This document shows positions 55,422-64,000 of a stretch of DNA of 64,000 bases, one piece after another. The stretch is taken from positions 121,553,543 through 121,617,542 of the forward strand of contig CM043960.1 of NCBI GenBank assembly GCA_014529385.2, in the 5' to 3' direction. The position numbers were made by a program, and so were the translations under genes. The notes under the pieces were generated by a model. The model searched no databases. It was not told where the DNA came from and saw nothing but the letters and a program-made list of their open reading frames with translations. Position 1 is the first letter of the stretch; each line of letters begins with the position of its first letter. This DNA comes from Adiantum capillus-veneris. Its lineage: Eukaryota; Streptophyta; Polypodiopsida; Polypodiales; Pteridaceae.

Positions 55422-57753
55422 TTAGTATCTCATCTTGAAATGGGAGGGGAAAGTGATCTCTTTTTGTTGCCTCATTGAGTGGATGGTAATCCACACACAC
55501 CCTCCACTTGCCATTTTTCTTAGGAGTGACAACAACAGGAGAGACCCACTCTGAATTCTCCACTGGATAAATGAAACCTGCTGCTAGAATCTTTCTTACC
55601 TCCTTGAGTAAAGCCTGCTCCTTGAGTAAAGCCTGCTCCTTGATGACTCCTAGCCTTCGTAGCTTCTGAGCCTTAGGTGTGGCCTCTAGCTTCAACTCAA
55701 TTTTGTGTTGAACAACATCTACTCCACGCACATCGGTGTAGTCTTTAGCAAAAAGCCTAGGAAATTTCCTTAACACGCCTTTGAGCTCCTCTCTTTCATC
55801 CTTTGTAAGTGTTGTAGATAACATACCTTCTAGCATTCTTTCATCTTCCACTTTTTGGTTCTCTTGGGAACCTACCTCTTCCAAACCTGGGCAAGAGGTC
55901 TCTTGGTTGTTTGGATTAAACCTTACCCCCATGACTTCGATGGAAGACTCCTCTTCAGTAATGCTACCGCTACTTTCTCCTTTTGAAGTGCTATCGGTCC
56001 AGCCTTCCTCCGTCTCACTTTGAGATGATTCTTCATGGAGCTCCTCTTGGCGTTGCTCCTTCATGTCAAAGACAACCTTCTTATGATTGTCATTCCTGCA
56101 AATTAGCTTTCCACTCTCCCAATCCTGCAAAGCTCGCATTTTCATTAGCCATGGTCTCCCTAGGATAAATGGGTAACCATTTCCTTTGGTAGACATGACA
56201 TAGAAATCCACTGCCTTCTTAATGCCAAAGGCCTCCACAAAGACATTTTTACAAATGCCTACGCACCTAGCCTTGCTATTGTTTGCCATTTTGACTTTAA
56301 TTTCAGGTGTCTCATGGATGTGCATGCCTAGTCTTTGCATGAGTCCTTCTGTCATGATGCAAATTTGTGCACCCCCATCCACTAGACCTTTCCTAACCAA
56401 TCTTCCTTTGATATAACAATCTAGCACAGGTGTAATATCCTCATTCATTTCAGCATGTGCAATTTTTACAACAGGAACACTCTCTTTTATCTTTCTCCTA
56501 GTGCTAACTGCCTTCGTTAAATCCCTCCTAACTTGTGGGCATAATGCAAGAAACTGAGGCCATGAGATATCAGGACCATTACCTCGCAGGTCTTCCAACA
56601 GGTTGTATGGAGCCATACCATGTCCAAGAGGGAAGTCTTGGAGGTTGATACGATGTTGAGTCCTCTTAGATTCCTTGGTCTCCTTTGCCTTCTTGCCTCG
56701 TCCATGGTCACTCTATGATGTGACACCTTCTTTCTCTTTACCTTTTCCTCGGCCACGCTTAATGCCATTTGCTTCCATGTCAACCTCTTTTGAATTTGTC
56801 ACCTCTACCACATGCACATTTGGGTCTGGCAAAGGTGGAACTCCTTCTACCCCTTGTGGAGATGGTCTTGCTCCATTTGGCCTTTGTAGAATCCGTGGTT
56901 GCTGACTAGGTCCTTCACCTTCATTCATCACTGGGTAATTCAAGTTAGGTCTCCCTGGCTCCCCACGGGGCCAAGGACAATTATACATCCCATGTCCAAA
57001 CTCGCCGCAATTCCAACATTGCAAGACTCTCCTAGGTCGTGGATCTCGCTCTTCAGACTTCTTTGCTTGTCCCTTTGGACCTACACCTTGTGCAAGGTGA
57101 ATTGACAGGCTACTTAAAGATTCATTTAACTTCTCGATTACTTCAGCTGTTACCTCAGGAAGCTCCCTAGATGTCGATGCTTGTGACTTACCTTTGGGTC
57201 TAAGACCTTCTATTGGAACCTCTCTCCTTAGACACTTGAGTTTCCTATATTTCTCAGTAGCCCTAGTTTCAGTTGCATCAAAGGTAGCAGGTGCACCCGC
57301 CTCAACTTTTACCTTAAGGTCAGGATATAGTCCGGCTATGAACCTCTCCTTCTTTAGAAATTCTGCACCATCACCAGGGTTAGCAACATTTCGTATCTAT
57401 AGATCCCAAAGACGTAGAAACTCTTGCTTGTACAAGTAGTAGTCATCTAAGTCTTTTTGCTTATGAGAAACAATGTCTTGCCATAGTTTTTGAGTGTTTT
57501 GGGGATCAAAGAAGTATTTCTTGAAACGATTCAAAACTTCTGTGTAATTCCCCTTAACTTCCTCAGGCAAAGAGTCAAACCAAGTGCTAGCATCTTTCCT
57601 AAGGACCACCTCAAACATTTCTACACATTCTTTATCAGTTACTATCCTCTTGATACGGCAAGACATCTTGAAATTCGCTAAAAATAATTCTGCATCCTCT
57701 CCATGCTCTCCAAAGAAAAGAGGATATCCAGACATTTGGCATTGGCTCTCCAT
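55387..57753 (-). pseudogene. gypsy-III gag, protease and start of RT
   Basis: The likely gag start is the ATG at 57753 (MESQCQMSGYPLFFGEHGED). Gag domain, CCHC knuckle CWNCGEFGHGMYNC near 57020, conserved ISWPQFLALCPQVRRDL, protease LVDGGAQICIM and LGRPWLMKM, then RT entry IYPVENSEWVSPVVVTP. It parallels gypsy-II. Fossil. Confidence 0.88.
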
Positions 57754-57840
57754 TGAATTGATTTCAAAGTGATGCACGTTTTTGTTTTTTCTTTCTTTAA
57801 AAGATTTACACAATAATATTTTCTAAATTGCAATCTATTT

Positions 57841-58059
57841 CTACAACAAAATAAAAATATTCACATCAAATGACCTATGATAATCAATAAGAGGTAGGAT
57901 GGCAGGGTTTGGTGACGCGAGAATTTCTCCTACTCTTTGGGCACCAAACATGAACACCATACGTTGTTGAAAATGGATTTTTCTACTAATTGCAATGTTT
58001 ACTCTAATGTGTGGAGTGAAATGGAAGGGGAAAACCTCTATTCCTGGGCCATTATCCAT
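57841..58059 (-). CDS. gypsy-III leader small ORF b (second of two)
   Basis: 72 codons from ATG at 58059. PFHFTPHIRVNIAISRK, FQQRMVFMFGAQRVGEI, LASPNPAILPLIDY and FDVNIFIL align along the whole length with gypsy-II ORF b (36975-37187), about 60% identical by eye. In gypsy-III this frame lies next to gag, whereas in gypsy-II it is the one nearer the primer site. Unknown family. Confidence 0.7.
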   Translation of the reverse strand: MDNGPGIEVFPFHFTPHIRVNIAISRKIHFQQRMVFMFGAQRVGEILASPNPAILPLIDYHRSFDVNIFILL

Positions 58060-58080
58060 GGTCTATGCATGCCTTAATTC

Positions 58081-58278
58081 TTAAAACAAAACAAAAATAT
58101 AGACGTCGAGACTAAGGTCGTACCTAATGAGAGGCAGAATAAAAGGATTCACTGAAGCGTTTATCTCGGCCAACCTAAGTGGACCTAAAATCTTGCGAAT
58201 TACTCGTTGAAATTGCAACTTAGTACTAACAATTATGAGCACCTTTTGCCTTGCAATGGGAATGAAGGGATCATACAA
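58081..58278 (-). CDS. gypsy-III leader small ORF a (first of two)
   Basis: A frame of about 65 codons with PFIPIARQKV, EINASVNPFILPLIRY and VYIFVL, similar along its length to gypsy-II ORF a (36679-36891). The exact start is not clear. It lies between the primer site and ORF b. The shared core EINAS.NPFILP.I.Y also links it to ORF b of both elements, so the pair probably arose by duplication. Confidence 0.6.
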   Translation of the reverse strand: MYDPFIPIARQKVLIIVSTKLQFQRVIRKILGPLRLAEINASVNPFILPLIRYDLSLDVYIFVLF

Positions 58279-58348
58279 ATTCTCGTGATTAAGGCAAACT
58301 ACTTGACTATGCTAAAGATTGAACCTACACAAAACATACACAAGCCTT

Positions 58349-58365
58349 CCTCAGTGGGGGCACCA
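58349..58365 (-). other. gypsy-III primer binding site
   Basis: On the minus strand TGGTGCCCCCACTGAGG, three bases from the 5' LTR end. Confidence 0.75.
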
Positions 58366-58368
58366 ATT

Positions 58369-58543
58369 TGAAGGCGGTCCGGGGCGGGCAACAAGAAGAG
58401 TGGCCTCTAAGCACCCTTCTAGGCTCCCGTGCTGTTCAATTGGGTTGGGGTTGGAAAAAAAAACAAACACACACACAAACCCGCAACCTAACCCTACACA
58501 AATTTGGGACACCACCTAGTTTTGGATGCGAACTAGGACGTGT

Positions 58544-58609
<66 letters not shown>

Positions 58610-61002
58610 TGCTCGGGCTGCTTTGAAATGTATCGGCCGTGATCCAGAAAACACAATTATATATGTAAGAAAGAGAGAGAAGGGGGAGGGGATGCTTGTT
58701 GCATTAATACCTTCTTACAAATCTGTCACGACCAATCAAAGTGAGATTAGTATTTGTTCAACATAGCTTGAGTAAATTACACAACAACACATCACATGAA
58801 AAGCCACCCCAATCATTGTCTTAAGGCCAAGGGAGTCCTCTCCACCCTGTTGCCCTCTTACAATATGTGGAATCTATGGCTGAATTGATGACAACACCCA
58901 GAGACAAGCTATCAAGAACTTAAAAAACACCAAGACACTTACACATCATTGTTGTCCATTACTTCACGTTGGAAGAGAGGCAAAGTATCCAAGCTTAGTC
59001 AAAATCCACCCTCCTTGATTCAGCAAATGTTGGGCTTACACTAGTAGGAGAAATGATAGATTTCCTACTCTCAATTGAATGATCACTCTCTCTTACAATG
59101 GCATAGAGTTTCCTTGCTAATCACCCCTAATACAACACATGCATATGCATAAGACAATGAACTTCCACTCAAGAGCTCCTTCTAGAGAGGTTGAGCTTGG
59201 CTTCTCAAGCTATAGCATAGTGCTCTTGCTTATGGCTCCCCCCCTTTTGTGCTAGCTACACCCTCCTTTTATAGCAATTTTGAGGGCTAGTGTTACTCCT
59301 CTAACCATGGTTGGGTTAGATTTTCAACACTTATCTAATTTCTTTTGCTTGGAATTAGCAAGAAGTTGGTGTGGATAGATGAAGAAGAGAGAGAGGAGAG
59401 AAGTGGAGGTGATAGGACTTTTCATAGTAGGTTATTGTTAGTAAATTAGTAGAGTTAGTATTTTTATTGATTTACAAATGGAATTGGATATTTACAATGG
59501 GAGTATCCAAGTAGGATACAAATAAGGAAGAAAAAACTCTTAATAGGTAAGAAAATATGGATTTCTTACAATGTTGATGCTCCAAGTGTCTTGAGTAGGG
59601 TCAATTTTGACGCTTGTTGACGGTCCACTAGCTTTGATGGTACGTTTTTTCTCCACTCTTGACCTTCCTTGGGAGCCAAGGTAAGTGAACATGAGTAATC
59701 AATCACCATGATGCTGTCTTTCAAGAGAAGAGGCTGAATTTTGTGGTTTTTTGATAGATATGGGTAATATGGATGAGGAAAAATGAGACTAGGTGGTCAA
59801 TTTTGGAATGGAAGTGTGTGTAGGAGACATGAGTTCACCATGGTTTCTCTTATTCTTCAAGGTTGAGAAGAAGGTGAGTAGGGTGCAGAGAGGAGTGGTG
59901 AGAGAGGTGGGGATGATGAGTGGAGAAGTGTGTGTGAAAGAGGAAAATGATAAAGTGGAAGAGGAGTGTGGCTGCATAGCATGGGCAAACTGGGGTCCAC
60001 CAATAAAATCATAGCTCACAGCTCGTAGCTCAAAAAAATATGAAAACATTTGAGGTAAAAGTTCAGCCCACGAGCTACAACTTTTGTTTGTATCACCTTT
60101 TCAAATTCGGAGAGCATGTGATCTTTAAAAATTCAGCAAAACCGAATGTTTGTTTCCATTGCACAAAGTCCTTGTGATGTCCTTCTTTGGATGATTCTTT
60201 TGAATACCTCCAAGAGTGAGCCCCCCATAGTTCATGCATGCATGCCACATACCCTTGACCTTATTTGGTAGGTCTATAATTGAAGATATTGTCGAGATCA
60301 TGATATAAGTGAATAGTACAACTAAGAAAATCAAATATTGAGGGGTCTAAAAAAATATGTACATGTCCAATATAAATAATGTAGGTTGAAAAAATATAAA
60401 GGGGTCAAAATAAATCTCTCTCATTATAAGTCTACCATAAAAAGATGAATATTTTTGGTGGTCTAATTTATGAGAGTAATAGAGAATAGATGTAGGAAGG
60501 AAAAAATCACAATAGTGAAAAAATATAGAACTAGTTTTTTTGGATTTTTGTTGGGATGAAGTTACACCAAAAGTAAGAGAAGCTTGCATGAAATTATTTT
60601 TATATGGAATAAAGAGTATGCAAAATGGTAAGAAAAAATATGGTAATGGTGAGTCAATGTACATAGCATAAATAACACACCATAGGTAGAAATATTTAAA
60701 TAAATACCAAAATAATTATGAAAAATCCTTTTATTTAGGCTCTATATACAATAAAATATTTACACACAAATGGGCCATAGTATACTTATATTTTTTATTT
60801 TTATTTTTTTATTTTTATTTTTTGGCTCAACTAGTCCAGTGACTAGCTAATTGAGGGTTTTTAAGAAGATATGGGAAAAGTTCCCTAACTCACACGCACC
60901 TATATACAGTGAAATGGTTGGGATAGCCACAGTGTTTTGATGATTTTGGTAGGGTGGGTTAACTCACTATGGCAATTACGGAGAGCCGAAAAACGGCTAT
61001 CA
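58369..61002 (-). repeat. gypsy-III 5' LTR
   Basis: 2634 bp, partner of 49868-52457. It is longer mainly through expansion of the (GA)n run. Confidence 0.93.
58544..58606. repeat. (GA)n microsatellite in gypsy-III LTR
   Basis: About 31 GA units, against about 14 in the partner LTR. Confidence 0.95.
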
Positions 61003-61294
61003 CTGTCAAGAGTAAAGCTCCAAGAAATTACCCCACCTGCCTGCCCTCTGGTGCTCCTGAACTTTCTCCTACCTGGTTTCCTGGCTGTAATTCAAACTCA
61101 TTTGTTTCACCCGGTTCTTCTATAATCGGGCCATACTGGAAAGGATCAATATTGCTTGCTTGGTCCTGCACCCTTGTGTAATACACTTGAGATGTCCATC
61201 TATGTCCCTCCGACATACATCATCATTCAAGAAGATCATATACGACCCCAAATGCTATCTCAAGCAGAATCAGATACAGCAGGATTGCCAAATG
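61003..61294 (-). pseudogene. gypsy-IV leader and gag N-terminus
   Basis: Beyond gypsy-III the gypsy-IV sequence resumes, with a gag start at 61216 (MSEGHRWTSQVYYTR) rich in Q, G and E, and a leader of about 80 bp to the LTR. Confidence 0.7.
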
Positions 61295-61703
61295 TGTTGG
61301 GGTTCATCAACACAAAGATTTCCATGCTCACACATACTATCACACAGCTAGAATGGCACCAAATTCAGAATCAGAGACACTGTAGAAGTTTCACAAACAT
61401 TTCAGACTCAAGAAATGACAGGAAATCAAACAAGATTCAGACATCAGAAATCTTCTCCTTGTCAAACTTCATACATCTTCATACATGTGCCTTCCTTTCT
61501 ACCCGCGACTACTTCTATATCCCCAACCAGTTATAACTGCTCTAACTAACATGAACATCCAACTTAAGAATTCCAAAAGTCCAATCAGAGAGAATTCCAA
61601 AAGTCCAATCAGAGAAAAATCCGATTCAGATCCGATTTTTAGAGTCAACATCCAAAATTCTGACTGAGCAGTACTTCAGCTAAATAAGTACCCTGTCTCA
61701 ACA
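61295..61703 (-). repeat. gypsy-IV 5' LTR
   Basis: 409 bp, partner of 41512-41893, with about 20 base differences and one short tandem duplication. Confidence 0.9.
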
Positions 61704-64000
61704 CTTTAGAGTAGAGATGAAACAAGTCTATCATTACTATTTAACAAACTGATTTGACGCTCATGAGCCATGTGCCAACCAAAAATTCCTTAGTATGCTT
61801 GTGCAAAGCTTCTCGCACACTAGCAAGCATCTTGTTGGCCTACCATGGATAGTGTCTATCCTATAGTAATCTGACTTATGCTATCTAAGGATGTGAAGCA
61901 AGGAGCTTATGACATCTTCTCAATCTATCCACCTCCTTGTCCTTCCCCCCATAGTAACGTCTTCTTCACTCTCGTCATCCTCATTGTGCTACATTTCAAC
62001 TTGGGATTTTTGTTCTACAAACAAATCAAGGGGGCATATTCGCTCCATAACACAAAGAGGAGAAGCTTCGGCCTAGCTAGTCGCAGAATGACCATGTGAC
62101 AACTGATGGCAAGTGCAGCAGAGCAGGTAGTGGACAAGATGGCAAGCATCCCAAACACGGAGGCGGGAATCCCTACTAAAATTTGCTCTCCATATAAGCT
62201 AGCTCTTTGCAGCACTTTGAGCATGCAGGCACCTTGACACGACCTGTCAAAGCTGATCATGGCAGAGAACATCGGAATGGCAACTATAAACTCTTAAAGT
62301 ATCTTGCAAGAGTGAAAAAGGCCATTCATGCTTTATCGGAAGCTTGGAGATTCTAGTGGTAGTGGGCCATTATCATCTTCACCTTCTAAGGTTTGCGTAA
62401 AATGCTATAGCTTGTTGCTATGGCAATACTGTAGCATGTTTCCAAACTTATGAACAATGGTGCTCACGTATTTCGGGCCTACACTTAATACAAGTGCTGG
62501 CATTGAGTGTTGCTTAGAGATGATCAAGGGGCTCCTATAGGTGACGACAACAATACGTAAAATGAGAATGGAGATGGCCTGATCATATTGCTTATCATGG
62601 AGATAAACAAGATTGCAACTAAATTACATCTGGCCTGACTCCGTCTATCAGATGCTTGCCCAGAACAATGCCAAATTTGCACGATGGAGTCCAATAGCTT
62701 CAGGTGAAAGGAATTCATAAGTCTTCTTGAATTTGAGCATCCCATCCTGACAAAGGCAAGACTAAAATTTCAAAGTAACCCGACAAGCTCTGCTTATTTT
62801 TGACCCACAAAAGTAATAACTTCTGAAGAAATTGCTTCCCCATGGAGTTTGAAAAAGACACACAATATAAACCTACATTTACCTATTGAGCATAAAAAAC
62901 CTCAAACCTGGTGTATGCCACTCTCATGGTCAAAAGCATGCACGCCTACAATCGCTTTATGGCATTGGACAGGCATGCCACTATAATCAGCCACCTACAG
63001 AGTTCTTGGACAACAGATGTGAAATGCTTATGTGATAAATGATGCCGGAAAAACCTCTCCAAAAAGATACGCATTAAGAAAAACTTCTGGCACATTGATT
63101 ACCATCTTGTTGGTGGCTACAAGGTGCCTCGTCTTTATACCTGGTGTGAAGTCCACCCATTTCATCTTCACCACGTGTCGCAATGCCCATTACAACCTGC
63201 CAACATCTGCCACCTAAAGTCAAGAAGCAGCATTTCCTTGAGAACCTTTTTTGTAGATTCCCATTTTTCAGCCTACAAAGTAAAAATTCTCTTTAAACTG
63301 TTGTAAAGACAGATGGACCTAGAGCATACACATTTATGGTGCCGGCTCATAAGCTACAAGAGAACGAGCATCCTACACTTTACGACCAAAGTGTTAAGAA
63401 TGCAGACATGGGACTTAGACCTATGTAAGCTTTACAAAACTGTCTTGGGCAAGTTGATATTCAGAGGACTCCATGATACCCACACCTGGAAAACTTTGTC
63501 TTGACATTGCATTTCATGTTAACTGATGCGACTATGGAGTAGAGGATAGCAAGGGCAATAATGCAAGTTAGAAACCTCCATTTCTGGACTAACTCTAGTG
63601 ATCATTGGAGTTGAGCATTGGATGTTGCTGCACTACCAACCAGCACCCCCTCTTTCACACACTCCCACACCCCCAAAATCATCTTCAAAAGTGCAAGGAA
63701 TCATCAACATATTTATAATTCTTTACCAGTTCACATTGACTCACATAATACAAACTCGTATCTTATGCAGGTGAGATGTGCATTACTACTTCTTGCAGAT
63801 CATAAAGTCTGGCTTCTAGTAAGCATACCTTAATTCTCTGAGCCAGAACTTCTGCTTCTTTACTCTGATAAGACAACAACTAGAACAATCACTATGTAAA
63901 TAGAATCAAGACAGACATGGTGAAAAGACTTAGCTGTAGTCTCTGTAGTCTAAAAGCTCCATCAGCCATCCATTACCTTTCTTGCTACTGCCATGCCAAC
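61704..64000. other. Unassigned flank, no confident gene
   Basis: About 2.3 kb that matches none of the elements above. Frames with protein-like wording exist on both strands at 62015-62272 (minus: VGIPASVFGMLAILSTTCSA; plus: EQVVDKMASIPNTEAGIPTK), so at most one is real. Others at 62524-62745 and 63032-63217 are short and unrecognised. No RNA gene, repeat pair or clear splice-site chain is seen. It may be old decayed sequence or intron. Confidence 0.35.

Larger units (their letters stand above)
49868..61002 (-). mobile_element. gypsy-III: Tat-like Ty3/gypsy nested in gypsy-IV
   Basis: An 11,135-bp minus-strand element with LTRs 49868-52457 and 58369-61002, flanked by CTGT (ACTGT if the boundary base is shared). 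Primer site, two leader frames, gag, protease, RT, RNase H, a second RNase H part and integrase are present in the same order as gypsy-II, to which it is a sister family. The LTRs differ at about 50 sites outside the microsatellite, about 2%, but very unevenly. It is broken, with an estimated five to eight breaks. Confidence 0.92.
41512..61703 (-). mobile_element. gypsy-IV: Ty3/gypsy with long extra 3' region, broken
   Basis: A minus-strand element of about 9.06 kb once the nested gypsy-III (49868-61002) is set aside. LTRs are 41512-41893 and 61295-61703; the nominal target repeats CTTTG and CTTTA agree at four of five bases. Parts: gag, CCHC knuckles, protease, RT, RNase H traces, integrase, and about 2.4 kb more before the 3' LTR. 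The LTRs differ by about 5-6% plus a small internal duplication in one, so it is clearly older than gypsy-III. It has many breaks, roughly ten or more. Confidence 0.88.

Noticed and set aside
62015-62272. Host membrane-protein gene on the minus strand
   Set aside because: The opposite strand is equally protein-like, no splice pattern or homologue is evident, and the frame is short.
1-64000. CRISPR arrays, ribosomal RNA genes or bacterial-type operons
   Set aside because: No array of regular direct repeats with spacers and no rRNA-like sequence was seen; the content is plant transposon DNA.

Overview
This is repeat-dominated plant nuclear DNA: a nest of transposable elements with no confident intact host gene. 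Plant-type Ty1/copia elements with initiator-Met primer sites, Tat-like Ty3/gypsy elements with two RNase H domains, a Mutator-like (MULE) transposon and CT/GT/GA microsatellites point to a large, repeat-rich land-plant genome. The sequence alone does not fix the species; a fern, lycophyte or gymnosperm would fit.

Layout. 1-228 is part of the LTR of an old chromovirus-like gypsy family (gypsy-I). 249-14413 is a 14.2-kb MULE-like DNA transposon bounded by inverted GAGCTTTT-rich ends and a 10-bp target duplication. It carries a young copia element (copia-I, 1010-6187; identical LTRs, one long open frame) inserted into an unrecognised broken gene, a 1.1-kb GTACCA minisatellite and four GC-rich hairpins. 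About 14445-22509 is an older copia (copia-II, minus strand) containing a gag-only, apparently non-autonomous LTR element (element V, 16437-21260). 22620-28409 and 28503-41047 are two gypsy-I copies in tandem sharing one LTR; the second is split by a nearly whole Tat-like gypsy (gypsy-II, 29041-39321). 41512-61703 is a gypsy with a long extra 3' region (gypsy-IV), itself split by a second Tat-like gypsy (gypsy-III, 49868-61002). 61704-64000 is unassigned flank.

Order of events, from nesting and LTR similarity judged by eye: gypsy-I is oldest; gypsy-IV has LTRs about 5-6% apart; element V and gypsy-III about 2%; gypsy-II about 1.5%; copia-I shows no visible LTR difference.

The most unusual signals are (1) paired, mutually related reading frames of about 70 codons between the primer site and gag in both gypsy-II and gypsy-III, in opposite order; (2) a cluster of four hairpins with one shared core but locus-specific outer arms; (3) the giant MULE-like unit; (4) one primer-site motif shared by three LTR families; and (5) a stretch of about 980 bp without any difference inside otherwise diverged gypsy-III LTRs.
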